50,937 bases of DNA, from NCBI GenBank assembly GCA_021158125.1, contig JAGGVF010000006.1, forward strand, positions 1 to 50,937. The letters are read 5' to 3'. Below, piece by piece: positions 16,007 through 23,654 of the stretch (positions within the stretch are counted from its first letter, which is position 1; the number at the start of each line of letters is the position of its first letter). A program made the translations under genes and the position numbers. The notes beneath the pieces were generated by a model. It had not been told where the DNA came from. It saw nothing but the letters and a program-made list of their open reading frames with translations, and made no database searches. Source of the stretch: Candidatus Bathyarchaeota archaeon (GTDB lineage Archaea; Thermoproteota; Bathyarchaeia; Bathyarchaeales; WUQV01).

Positions 16007-17050
16007 CTATTGTGAGTCAGTTAAATTTAAGGCTTCAAGCCTAAGTTCAAAATTTGTTTTTTCAGGCCTTATGATTCCCCTTTCGCAGATAATAGCATTC
16101 ACATACTTAAGGGGGGTTATGTCAAAAGCCGGATTCATAACGTTCACATCTTTAGGGGCAATTGGAACAGACAACACATGGGTAACTTCCTGCGGATTTC
16201 TCTCCTCAATAACAACTTCGCTGGAGATTCTTTCAAAATCGAATGTTGAAGTGGGAGCCGCCACGTAGAAGGGAATTTTATGAACATGGGCCAAAACGGC
16301 TATGCTGTAAGTTCCAATTTTATTTATTACAGCGTCTCGTACTATTCTGTCAGCTCCAACAATGACCTTGTCTATCAGACCTCGATACATGATATAGCCA
16401 ACCATATTGTCAGTTACTAGCGTAACTGGAATGCCTTCACGCTTAAGTTCATAGGCTGTTAACCTTGCGCCTTGAAGCTTCGGCCTAGTTTCAGTTGCAA
16501 AAACCTTAATTTTTTTGCCGTTTTCCCACGCAGCCCTAATAACGCCTAAGGCGGTTCCATAATCAACTGTTGCAAGGCTTCCAGCGTTACAATGCGTCAA
16601 AATTGTATCGCCGTCTTCAATTAATTTTGAGCCAAACTCGCCGATTCTACGATTAGCCTTTGCATCTTCCTCAGCGATTAGATTCGCTTCTTCAACAACT
16701 TTTTCCGCTAAAGTTTTAACATCTCCGTCAACGCTGTGAGCAGTTTTCAGAACTCTGTCAACGGCCCAAAACAGGTTTACCGCCGTTGGCCTAGTCTGCC
16801 TAAGTTTTTCGGCGCAAGATTCTAATTCCGCTAGTAACTGCTCCTTCGCTTTAGCCTTTGAGTTATAAGCTGTCAAGGCTAATCCGTATGCGGCTGCTGC
16901 ACCTATTAAAGGGGCTCCCCGAATTTTCATCGTGCGTATTGCTTCGGCAACTTGTTCGCAATTTTCCATTTCGATTAACACAAACTCGTGTGGAAGTTTG
17001 GTTTGATCTATGGTTACAACCTTTCCGTCTTTCCATTCGATTGTTCTCAT
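16007..17050 (-). CDS. mtnA: S-methyl-5-thioribose-1-phosphate isomerase (MtnA-like)
   Basis: 347 residues from ATG 17050 (MRTIEWKDGKV), preferred over the ATG at 17083 because the family starts here and GAGGAAT precedes it. Hallmarks are RGAPLIGAAAAYG, THCNAGSLATVDYGTALG with the catalytic Cys, ETRPKLQGARLTAYEL, TDNMVGY, VGADRI with the catalytic Asp, and NPAFDITPLKYV. It isomerises methylthioribose-1-phosphate to the ribulose form in methionine salvage, or in a related archaeal route; the close paralogues eIF2B-like and ribose-1,5-bisphosphate isomerases lack this exact set. It is divergent to the endonuclease III-like gene. Confidence 0.93.
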   Translation of the reverse strand: MRTIEWKDGKVVTIDQTKLPHEFVLIEMENCEQVAEAIRTMKIRGAPLIGAAAAYGLALTAYNSKAKAKEQLLAELESCAEKLRQTRPTAVNLFWAVDRVLKTAHSVDGDVKTLAEKVVEEANLIAEEDAKANRRIGEFGSKLIEDGDTILTHCNAGSLATVDYGTALGVIRAAWENGKKIKVFATETRPKLQGARLTAYELKREGIPVTLVTDNMVGYIMYRGLIDKVIVGADRIVRDAVINKIGTYSIAVLAHVHKIPFYVAAPTSTFDFERISSEVVIEERNPQEVTHVLSVPIAPKDVNVMNPAFDITPLKYVNAIICERGIIRPEKTNFELRLEALNLTDSQ

Positions 17051-17123
17051 ATTGGATTCCTCTAAACATAGCACCGTAGGCAAAATATGTTAGCTTTGCT
17101 ATACCAATAAAAATGTTGGCAAA

Positions 17124-17831
17124 ATGTCTACAAAAGAGCTGGCTGAAAAACTTGTCAAAAAATTTGGAGAAAAATATTCTGAAATTTTGGGAATAAAAGT
17201 TCAAACCAACAGTGAAAAAGAGGTTTTCAAATGGTTTTTAGCTTCAATTCTTTTTGGAGCGCCAATAACTGAGAAATCAGCCATTAAAACCTACAGATGC
17301 TTCGAGAAAAATGGAGTTTTAACTCCGGAGAAAATAATTGAAGCTGGATGGGACAGGTTAGTTAACATTTTAGATGAGGGAAGTTACACTAGATATGACT
17401 TTAAAACCGCAACCAAACTTTTAGAAGTTGCTGAGAACCTTCAGAGAAGCTACAACGGAAGTCTCAAGCGTTTGTGTGAAAAGGCCAGCGACCCGCTTGA
17501 TTTAGAAAAGAAGATAAAAGAACTCGGAAAAGGAATAGGAGATACTACGGTAAGCATCTTCCTAAGAGAGCTAAGAGGAATATGGCCGAAGGCTGACCCA
17601 AAGCCCACATCGCTCGTTATTCTTGCTGCGAAAAATCTTGGAATCATAAAAAGCGAAAAAATAGATGCAGCCAAAAGAGAGTTAGAGGATTTTTGGAGAC
17701 AAAATGTAGTTGAAGGATACGATTTCGTGAATTTTGAAACAGCATTGCTTAGAGTTGGAAAAGATTACTGTAGAAAACGGAAATGCAAGGTTTGCAAATT
17801 AAATGTCTACTGTAAAATTTATCATCGGTAA
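17124..17831 (+). CDS. Endonuclease III-like HhH DNA repair protein with iron-sulfur cluster motif
   Basis: 235 residues. The HhH region is LGKGIGDTTVSIFLRELRG at about 133-151, and an Asp follows at KADPKP, the position of the catalytic Asp in the endonuclease III family. The Lys normally in the hairpin (LPGVGRKTA) is absent, so beta-lyase activity is doubtful. The C-terminus has C-x4-C-x2-C-x5-C (YCRKRKCKVCKLNVYC), a slightly shortened form of the usual C-x6-C-x2-C-x5-C 4Fe-4S loop. A role in base excision repair is inferred. Its last 10 bases overlap the convergent regulator gene. Confidence 0.8.
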   Translation: MSTKELAEKLVKKFGEKYSEILGIKVQTNSEKEVFKWFLASILFGAPITEKSAIKTYRCFEKNGVLTPEKIIEAGWDRLVNILDEGSYTRYDFKTATKLLEVAENLQRSYNGSLKRLCEKASDPLDLEKKIKELGKGIGDTTVSIFLRELRGIWPKADPKPTSLVILAAKNLGIIKSEKIDAAKRELEDFWRQNVVEGYDFVNFETALLRVGKDYCRKRKCKVCKLNVYCKIYHR

Positions 17832-18559
17832 GGCTTAATCCTAGCTACAATTTCAACTGGGCAGCCTTTGGGTAAGTTAAGCCTTTTCTCCCATTCGTCA
17901 CCAACAGCTATTAAAGAGAAAACCCCTGAAACTTCGGCTTTAACCTTATAAACCAGATTTATGAGAGCAGCTTGAGTTTCCCCAGTTTTAATCATATCAT
18001 CAACTATTAGGACGCTGTCCCTTCTCCTTAACGCCTTTTTAGGCAAATAGAGAGTCATCGTTACTCCGGAGTCTCTCAAAACAAAGGTTTCCTCAATGAA
18101 CGATTTAACCCCAACTTCCTTCTCTTTTTTAGCAATAACCAAATTAACGCCAAGAGCATTCGCAACCATGGTGGCTAACGGTATGCCGTCGACAGCTGCA
18201 GTTAACACTTTGGTAACTCTTCTCCCTGCAAAAGCAGCAAGTGCATGTTGAGCCGCCAGTTTAAGAAGGCCGTAATCGCCTATTATGTTAGTGTTATCAA
18301 AAAAACCGTCTTCGTTAAATTGGATTCTTCTTCTAATTTCTGATTCTAATCCAACCAGTTTACTTAGTACTTTCCAAAGTTGACGGGCCCTTTCAACGTT
18401 TGGGAGAACGTGCCCCTTTGCGTATCTACTTAAAACTGTGACTGGTAAGCCTGTTTTGTTTGAAAGTTCACGGTAAGTATATTTTCTATTGGCCTTTGCC
18501 ATCTGCAGCATTTCGATTACCATGAGTCTAAGCTTCAAATTTTCAACGTGAGTGCCCAT
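17822..18559 (-). CDS. PRPP-binding transcriptional regulator (GfcR-like)
   Basis: 245 residues. An N-terminal helix-turn-helix (about 18-60: RKYTYRELSNKTGLPVTVLSRYAKGHVLP) is joined to a type I phosphoribosyltransferase-like domain with the PRPP loop VLIVDDMIKTGET. This HTH-PRTase architecture is the archaeal GfcR/PurR-like group, which senses pentose phosphates or nucleotide precursors and activates or represses purine or sugar metabolism genes. Enzymatic activity is not expected. A palindrome TTGAC-N8-GTCAA lies 11 bases before its start, consistent with autoregulation. Confidence 0.85.
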   Translation of the reverse strand: MGTHVENLKLRLMVIEMLQMAKANRKYTYRELSNKTGLPVTVLSRYAKGHVLPNVERARQLWKVLSKLVGLESEIRRRIQFNEDGFFDNTNIIGDYGLLKLAAQHALAAFAGRRVTKVLTAAVDGIPLATMVANALGVNLVIAKKEKEVGVKSFIEETFVLRDSGVTMTLYLPKKALRRRDSVLIVDDMIKTGETQAALINLVYKVKAEVSGVFSLIAVGDEWEKRLNLPKGCPVEIVARIKPYR

Positions 18560-18569
18560 TTCATCACCA

Positions 18570-18587
18570 TTGACATCAACAAGTCAA
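18570..18587. promoter_or_regulatory. Inverted repeat upstream of the GfcR-like regulator
   Basis: TTGAC (18570-18574), N8, GTCAA (18583-18587) is a perfect 5-bp dyad 11 bases upstream of the regulator start codon. It is likely in the 5' untranslated or core promoter region and may be an autoregulatory operator. Five-bp arms can also occur by chance. Confidence 0.35.
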
Positions 18588-18716
18588 ACTTCAAACTGGC
18601 TAACAAATATTTTCAATCCAACCATTTATAATTTCCGTTTAAAGATGAACATCAAATTCCGGGCAGACAGATTTATGGAAAACCTTATTATACTTTGATT
18701 ACAGTCTTTCCATGTT

Positions 18717-19487
18717 ATGTTACCATTACTAGGGTTGATTATACTTGCCATATTTCTAGTAAGCCTAATATCTCTTATCGGCATAGCGTTTATCGCTTTA
18801 AAAGAAAGTTGGTTTAGGAAAATACTTCTAATGTTAATAGGTTTTGCTTCAGGCAGTCTCTTAGGCGGAGCCTTCTTCCACCTAATACCGGAAGCAATTG
18901 AAAAAGCGGAGAAAACAATGATGCCTATATCGTCAACGACAATGATGAACATTTTCTGGGCGGTAAGCTTAGGATTACTTATCTTCTTTATCCTCGAAAA
19001 ATTCCTTTGGCGCCACTGCCACGAAAGAGAGAAATGCCCAGTACACCCATTTGCCTATCTAAACCTCATAGGCGACGGAATACACAACTTCATAGACGGC
19101 ATGATAATCGCGGCAAGTTTCATGAGTAGCCAATCCCTCGGCTTCGTAGTGACCTTGGCTGTTGCGGCGCATGAAATCCCGCAGGAAATAGGCGATTTTA
19201 GCATACTAATCTATGGAGGATTCTCAAAAATTAAAGCCATAATCTACAATTTCTTGACAGCTCTAACCGCTATGGCAGGCGGCATATTCACATTTTTCGG
19301 CACATCGATGCTCCCACAAACATTCTACTTATTAGCCTTTGCAGCCGGAGGATTCATTTACATCGCAGCAACTGACTTGATGCCGGAACTTCATAGAGAA
19401 AGGAAAGCTTTTAACTCGTTTTTGCAATTCCTAACACTTACAGTAGGCCTAGTTCTCATGTGGCTTCTTAAGCAAAGCTTTGCTTAA
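18717..19487 (+). CDS. ZIP-family metal transporter
   Basis: 256 residues with eight predicted membrane helices. Helix IV holds DGIHNFIDGMIIAASF and helix V holds AAHEIPQEIGDFSILI, the metal-binding His/Glu motifs of ZIP transporters. A HCHEREKCPVHPF loop between helices III and IV is the usual His-rich cytosolic loop. It imports zinc or another divalent cation into the cytosol. It lies beside a nickel-linked operon, so a wider metal-homeostasis role is possible. TATTATAC near 18686 would give an almost leaderless transcript. Its final 20 bases form a perfect palindrome shared with cooC. Confidence 0.93.
   Translation: MLPLLGLIILAIFLVSLISLIGIAFIALKESWFRKILLMLIGFASGSLLGGAFFHLIPEAIEKAEKTMMPISSTTMMNIFWAVSLGLLIFFILEKFLWRHCHEREKCPVHPFAYLNLIGDGIHNFIDGMIIAASFMSSQSLGFVVTLAVAAHEIPQEIGDFSILIYGGFSKIKAIIYNFLTALTAMAGGIFTFFGTSMLPQTFYLLAFAAGGFIYIAATDLMPELHRERKAFNSFLQFLTLTVGLVLMWLLKQSFA
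19468..19487. terminator. Perfect 20-bp palindrome covering both convergent stop codons
   Basis: TTAAGCAAAG-CTTTGCTTAA is fully self-complementary, and its limits are exactly the overlap of the ZIP and cooC genes. Both reading frames therefore end in the same five residues, KQSFA, followed by TAA. In RNA it would fold the same way from either strand, so a bidirectional terminator or processing site is plausible. That function is inferred. Confidence 0.55.
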
Positions 19488-20268
19488 ACGAGAGCAGTTT
19501 CTCCCCAATTTTTTCAATTGCCCCAATGGCTTCAGAAACGGAACAATGCAGAAGAGGGGTGACACCTTTCATGTCAGCCTCAAAAACAGAGGAATCATAT
19601 GGAATAAATCCTAAAAGAGGAATTTTATTCTCCTCACTGAAATTTCTTAAAAGTTCCTTTTCAGCTTCGCTTTTCACTTTGTTGCCTACTAGAAAAACTT
19701 TCTCTATTCCGGCGTCCTTTGAAAATTTATGTATTTTTTTAGCTATTTCCAATGCTTTCATGTTTGCGTCTGCAACTGCCAACATTATGTTAACATGTTT
19801 TGCTGTTGCTCTTCCAAAATGTTCTATTCCCGCTTCCATATCTATTACAACAGCTTCGTCTCTCTCAACGATTAAGTGTCTAAGCAGTACTCTAATCAAG
19901 GCGTTCGCTGGGCAAGTGCATCCTCCACCTACAGAGCGTATGGTTCCCATAACCAGCAAGTTAACGCCTAATGGAGATTTTATGGAATAATCCCTTACAA
20001 TGTCGTCAACTGTAAATGAAAGCTTATAAACACCCGGAACTCCAGTGCTCGTTTTCTCTTCGATTAGGCTTTTGTTTTCCGAAATTGGAACTATCTTCTC
20101 CGCTACGTCAGAAGGGATTCCAAGAGTTATAGCCAAATTCGGCGCTGGGTCAGCGTCTATTGCTAGTACCTTATAGCCTTTTTTAGCAAAGAAGTAGGCT
20201 AGAGCCCCAGCTATTAAGGTTTTTCCAACTCCGCCCTTCCCTGCAACCGCTATTTTCACTGTAACCAC
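19468..20268 (-). CDS. cooC: CooC-type nickel-insertion ATPase (CO dehydrogenase maturation)
   Basis: 266 residues. The deviant Walker A GKGGVGKT lies at 10-17, DADPAPN follows, and a CxC pair (C117, C119 in GGGCTCPANALIR) marks the metal-binding dimer interface of CooC; VIDMEAGIEHFGR is the family-typical Walker B region. CooC couples ATP hydrolysis to nickel delivery into CO dehydrogenase/acetyl-CoA synthase. It is the last gene of the leftward operon, 5 bases after cooT, so both maturation factors are made together. No CODH gene is in the window. Confidence 0.92.
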   Translation of the reverse strand: MVTVKIAVAGKGGVGKTLIAGALAYFFAKKGYKVLAIDADPAPNLAITLGIPSDVAEKIVPISENKSLIEEKTSTGVPGVYKLSFTVDDIVRDYSIKSPLGVNLLVMGTIRSVGGGCTCPANALIRVLLRHLIVERDEAVVIDMEAGIEHFGRATAKHVNIMLAVADANMKALEIAKKIHKFSKDAGIEKVFLVGNKVKSEAEKELLRNFSEENKIPLLGFIPYDSSVFEADMKGVTPLLHCSVSEAIGAIEKIGEKLLSFKQSFA

Positions 20269-20273
20269 TTAGG

Positions 20274-20459
20274 CTAACTTGTTTTTGACGAAAGAACTAA
20301 TGTTTCCGAACTTACATTAACTTCTGCAATACTGCAGTTTTCAAATGTTTTAGCGACTCCTAAAACATCTCTTACAATAACGTTTTTTCCTTCAGCCTTG
20401 GCGTAAACTACATCTTTATGCACAGTTTTCCCATCAAGAATTACCTTGAACTCACACAT
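20274..20459 (-). CDS. cooT: CooT-type nickel-binding protein
   Basis: 61 residues from the ATG at 20459, giving MCEFKVILDGK; AAGGTGA lies 8 bases before it, whereas the ATG at 20471 has no such site. The Cys directly after Met is the known nickel ligand of CooT, and the rest is the short beta-rich CooT fold (VYAKAEGKNVIVRDVLGVAKTFENCSIAEVNV). CooT binds nickel as a dimer and supports CO dehydrogenase activation. It is followed at once by cooC. Confidence 0.87.
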   Translation of the reverse strand: MCEFKVILDGKTVHKDVVYAKAEGKNVIVRDVLGVAKTFENCSIAEVNVSSETLVLSSKTS

Positions 20460-20518
20460 GGATCTTTTCACCTTAAGAGAACTAGAAACAGTGCCTAATT
20501 AAAGTATTCTCTTCAGCC

Positions 20519-20956
20519 TTACCTTCTCTTTAAAAGGGAATCAGCAAACTTTTTAAGTTTAAAATAGGCTTCCTTTGGATTTTCTATGCCCAAAGAAAAC
20601 TTTTCAAAAGGACACATGTTCCTCCGATTTCTGTTAAGGATTCTAGGAACCAAAGCTTCATACTCATACTTTATGCCGTTCCTTTCAAGTGTATTTTTCC
20701 CCTCAAAACTTAAAATGGAAGCAAAGACGAGACTAACCCGTGAGTACGCACATAGCAGCGCAATAGCCCTTCCAACAACTTTATCAGCGACAGCAGCGCC
20801 CTCAAGGTTGTCGCCTAATCGCTCTATTGCCTCAAAAAAGCTCATAACCCCGTGAGAGTTTGATTGAAAAATTATCTTTCCACCCTTAGCAATAGCCAAC
20901 GTTAGGTTTTTCGTTTTTAAAGTCTGCTTTGCAATTTCTAAATCTAAATTAGACAT
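20519..20956 (-). CDS. DUF1893-family protein
   Basis: 145 residues. It shows the DUF1893 layout (LTLAIAKGGKIIFQSNSHGVMSFFEAIERLG, then EGAAVADKVVGRAIALLCAY), a small fold related to the cytidine-deaminase superfamily but with no demonstrated reaction. A C-terminal stretch holds Cys and basic residues (NRNRRNMCPFEKFSLG). It lies in the middle of the nickel-linked operon; its inferred role is in that pathway, unproven. Confidence 0.8.
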   Translation of the reverse strand: MSNLDLEIAKQTLKTKNLTLAIAKGGKIIFQSNSHGVMSFFEAIERLGDNLEGAAVADKVVGRAIALLCAYSRVSLVFASILSFEGKNTLERNGIKYEYEALVPRILNRNRRNMCPFEKFSLGIENPKEAYFKLKKFADSLLKRR

Positions 20957-20991
20957 TTTACTATCTTGAAGACGAATTATTCAATAGATCG

Positions 20992-21471
20992 TTATTGAAT
21001 TTTTATTGAGAAAAGCTTTTCCTCCGGCGTGGATGCAATAATCCACGCAAGCTTTTCTTGTGTTGATTCATCTTTAGCTTCTCTAAGTTCCTCAATTAAA
21101 TTTTGCAGTATTTCATTTTTTAAGGAAATAGTTACTTGCTTTTTCGGATTACTTAAGCTGAATTTTGCGGAAATTGATAACGAGTCAGCCTCCTTGAGTA
21201 CTAACTTCTGGTTTCCAAAGGTACATTGAGTAGTTGCTTGTATTCCATCTAGCGTGCATGTGTAGGGAATTCGACGAGGGAGTTTTGCCTCTACACGCAT
21301 ACTTTGCATGTTCTCTCCTATTCCAAGCTTATTCATTCCAGCGAGGCTCATTTTAATGCCTAAAACAAGGAACGGACCTAAATGCCCATGAAGTCTCCTA
21401 GCGTATTCTATAATTGAATTCAGCTTTTCCCTCGATGCTATACTTATTTCCCTAATTCCTTCTTTAGACAT
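20992..21471 (-). CDS. FmdE-like protein
   Basis: 159 residues from ATG 21471 (MSKEGIREI); the upstream ATG at 21495 would lie deep in the radical SAM gene. The FmdE signature HGHLGPFLVLG is at 28-38 (His28, His30), and YTCTLDGIQATTQCTFGN, with Cys72 and Cys83, completes the pattern. Proteins with this domain bind metal and are named after a subunit linked to formylmethanofuran dehydrogenase, but many are of unknown function. The usual HxHxC has Gly in place of Cys here. It overlaps the radical SAM gene by 8 bases, so the two are translationally coupled. Confidence 0.82.
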   Translation of the reverse strand: MSKEGIREISIASREKLNSIIEYARRLHGHLGPFLVLGIKMSLAGMNKLGIGENMQSMRVEAKLPRRIPYTCTLDGIQATTQCTFGNQKLVLKEADSLSISAKFSLSNPKKQVTISLKNEILQNLIEELREAKDESTQEKLAWIIASTPEEKLFSIKIQ

Positions 21472-22498
21472 GTACTTCCATCCCCATCTCTTCAACTAAA
21501 TTTGCTGTTAATGGTAACATGTTTACAAACTCCAAATGACCATGCCTTTTAACCTCTATCATTTTCGGACTATGCTGCTGATATTCTGAACCCACTTTAT
21601 GAACATGGCACCCAAGATGAAAAGTTCTGTTAGCGCCAGCCATTATCACAAATGGTATAAACTTCCAGTCTATCATTACCCCTCCAAACGATATGTCAAG
21701 ACTTCTTAGCACTAATCTCGCTATGGCTATTACCTTAGCGACTTCAAGCGGATTTGCTGGACGCCTATTTTCGAATGGTGTTCCTGGAATCGGATTGAAG
21801 CCAGATACGGTCAATAACGTTAGGTTTTTGAAGTTTTTAAGCCAGAAAATGTGCTCTACATAGTCCTCGTAGCGGCTGCCTAATCCAACCATCATTATGC
21901 TGAATAGGCCTAAGCCTACCTTGCTTATTTCTTCTGCTAGTCTCATTCTTGCTTCGAGGCTGTCACCGGGCTTGGCTTCTTTAAACACTTTAGGATTAGT
22001 TGTTTCAAGACTGCTGCCCACAGCGGTGACCCTAAGCTCCCTTAACTTAACTAGGTCTTCATTATGAAGCGACGGCCCAATATTTACCCATATATTGAAC
22101 GGCGCAACCGACTTAATTTTCCTTACAATATTGACTATGCGTTCGCCAGCGCCAGTCCACACGGTTCCGCCGCCAAGCCCTATTCGCCTTAATCCAATCT
22201 CTTTCATGAATTTTGCAGCAACTTCTACCTCATCAAGGGTCAGCGGATCGTCGAGTCCCCATAAGCCAGCGGATCTGCCACAATATCTGCACGGCGGCGA
22301 CGTAGTGCATGGGGTTACTGGCCATATAAAACCGTCAAATTTAAAGGCATAGCCCACCTCGTCTTCTCTCACTTTTGAAGCTGCCTTAAAAAGTTTCAAG
22401 CACTCATCATAGTTACGAGTTTTTCTGAAGAGTAGCAGCGTTTCCTCTGGAGTCGGCGGGTCTTCCAAAGCCTTTACAAGGATTTCATCCAACTCCAA
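21464..22498 (-). CDS. Radical SAM protein with CX5CX2C motif (HcgA/HmdB-like, BioB/HydE branch)
   Basis: 344 residues. The cluster ligands are Cys64, Cys70 and Cys73 in PCTTSPPCRYCG, a CX5CX2C spacing instead of the canonical CX3CX2C. That spacing is known from HmdB/HcgA, the radical SAM enzyme of the [Fe]-hydrogenase guanylylpyridinol cofactor pathway. The TIM-barrel core shows LGGGTVWTG, ETTNPKVFKEAKPGDSLEARM, MMVGLGSRYEDYV and NPIPGTPFENRRPANPLEVAKVIAIARLV, close to the BioB/HydE/PylB group. The product is not known, and no hmd gene is seen here. It sits in a nickel-linked operon between an ECF transporter subunit and an FmdE-like protein. Confidence 0.85.
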   Translation of the reverse strand: MELDEILVKALEDPPTPEETLLLFRKTRNYDECLKLFKAASKVREDEVGYAFKFDGFIWPVTPCTTSPPCRYCGRSAGLWGLDDPLTLDEVEVAAKFMKEIGLRRIGLGGGTVWTGAGERIVNIVRKIKSVAPFNIWVNIGPSLHNEDLVKLRELRVTAVGSSLETTNPKVFKEAKPGDSLEARMRLAEEISKVGLGLFSIMMVGLGSRYEDYVEHIFWLKNFKNLTLLTVSGFNPIPGTPFENRRPANPLEVAKVIAIARLVLRSLDISFGGVMIDWKFIPFVIMAGANRTFHLGCHVHKVGSEYQQHSPKMIEVKRHGHLEFVNMLPLTANLVEEMGMEVHV

Positions 22499-22546
22499 GC
22501 GCTTTCCCTTCTGAACTGCAATAATTTTCCAGTCTACTGAATATTG

Positions 22547-23101
22547 TCAAGTTTCACCCTTGAGCGTTCTAACTCCGGCTTTCTCCAGAGCGCCTATTAT
22601 TGGCAGGGCAATAATCACGCTTAATAGACCGCCAACCGCATGCCATCCGCCCCAGAAGGTCAAAGCCCAGTAAGTGCCACCTGTCATGAAGAATACTCCG
22701 ATTATTACTCCGGCGATGTAAGCTGATATTATTGTAAATATGGAAAGCCCTAATGCATTCAATGTTCCCTTTAGTGGATTATGTCTTATTGCTAAACAGA
22801 GAATGTCAAAAATTATTGCTGAGACAAGGAAGCCGAGCTGAAAGGGTGCAGAGCGTATACCTAATACTATTAATGAGCCTATTATGCCAATTGCAGATGC
22901 ACCACCAAACTTCCCGATGGCCCATACGGCAATTATTAGTGTTACAAAGGCTGAAATGTCGCAGAAGACTGGAAGATGAAGCAATTGGAAGCCAAGCGGG
23001 CCGAAGTAGAGATGGAGAACTATCCACATGGCGCTAAAAACGCTTATTAAAGCTATATCTACTGTTTTTAGGCTTCCCGAATTATTGTATAGGAGAGTCA
23101 T
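22547..23101 (-). CDS. ECF-type transporter substrate-binding (S) component
   Basis: 184 residues from ATG 23101 (MTLLYNNSG), with AAGGTG just upstream; longer starts would lie upstream of the predicted promoter. Five or six membrane helices are present and the N-terminal helix has the S-component pattern ALISVFSAMWIVLHL. Small-integral S components capture vitamins or metals for an ECF ATPase module, which is not in the window. Control by the nickel operator suggests the substrate is nickel, cobalt or a precursor of a nickel-enzyme cofactor, but classic NikM/CbiM N-terminal His motifs are not present. Confidence 0.75.
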   Translation of the reverse strand: MTLLYNNSGSLKTVDIALISVFSAMWIVLHLYFGPLGFQLLHLPVFCDISAFVTLIIAVWAIGKFGGASAIGIIGSLIVLGIRSAPFQLGFLVSAIIFDILCLAIRHNPLKGTLNALGLSIFTIISAYIAGVIIGVFFMTGGTYWALTFWGGWHAVGGLLSVIIALPIIGALEKAGVRTLKGET

Positions 23102-23102
23102 A

Positions 23103-23130
23103 GTAACACCTTTTTGAGTAGTGGTGTTAC
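23103..23130. promoter_or_regulatory. 28-bp palindrome, candidate NikR operator
   Basis: GTAACACC (23103-23110), N12, GGTGTTAC (23123-23130) has perfect 8-bp arms and a total length of 28 bp, the same span as the known NikR site GTATGA-N16-TCATAC, with a related outer core GTAACA-N16-TGTTAC. It lies between the start of the ECF operon (1 base before ATG 23101) and nikR (55 bases before ATG 23186). A TATA-like AATAAAAG (minus strand CTTTTATT, about 23135-23143) would place the operon start inside the palindrome, as for a repressor. Confidence 0.7.
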
Positions 23131-23185
23131 CATCCAATAAAAGCTTTATGGTTAAAAAACAAATCAAAGTTTAGCGGTGAGGTTA

Positions 23186-23593
23186 ATGCCTAAAATCATT
23201 CGAGTGGGAGTTACATTTCCACCGGATTTACTGAAAGATTTTGACGAAATAATCAGCAGAATGGGCTATGAAAGCCGTTCCAAGGCCGTTCAAGACGCTG
23301 TAAGAGCATTTATTTCAGAATATAAATGGCTCAGAGAAGAAACTGGAATTAGAGCTGGAATAATAATGGTTCTTTACGACCACGAAGTTAGAGGATTAGA
23401 AGAAGCCCTAACCGACACGCAACACGACTTCAGCCACGTCATATGCTCCACACTTCACATCCACTTAACCGAAAGAGACTGCCTAGAAGCAATAGCAGTA
23501 AGAGGAGAAGCAAAAGAAATAAGACAACTGGCAGAAGCCCTAACCTCCAAAAGAGGAGTAAAACTCCTAAAAACAATGCTTGTAGCTCCCTAG
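23186..23593 (+). CDS. nikR: NikR nickel-responsive transcriptional regulator
   Basis: 135 residues from ATG 23186 (MPKIIRVGVT), chosen because GGTGAGG precedes it and 135 is the family length. The ribbon-helix-helix domain is at 1-50. The ACT-like nickel domain carries His80, His91, His93 and Cys99, exactly the spacing of the square-planar nickel site of E. coli NikR (76, 87, 89, 95). With nickel bound it should bind the palindrome at 23103-23130 and repress the divergent operon and perhaps itself. Confidence 0.95.
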   Translation: MPKIIRVGVTFPPDLLKDFDEIISRMGYESRSKAVQDAVRAFISEYKWLREETGIRAGIIMVLYDHEVRGLEEALTDTQHDFSHVICSTLHIHLTERDCLEAIAVRGEAKEIRQLAEALTSKRGVKLLKTMLVAP

Positions 23594-23654
23594 GTTGTCA
23601 TCCCAAAATTTCTTATAAAGAATAGTCAAATAGCAGTGTGAAGGTGAAGGATAC

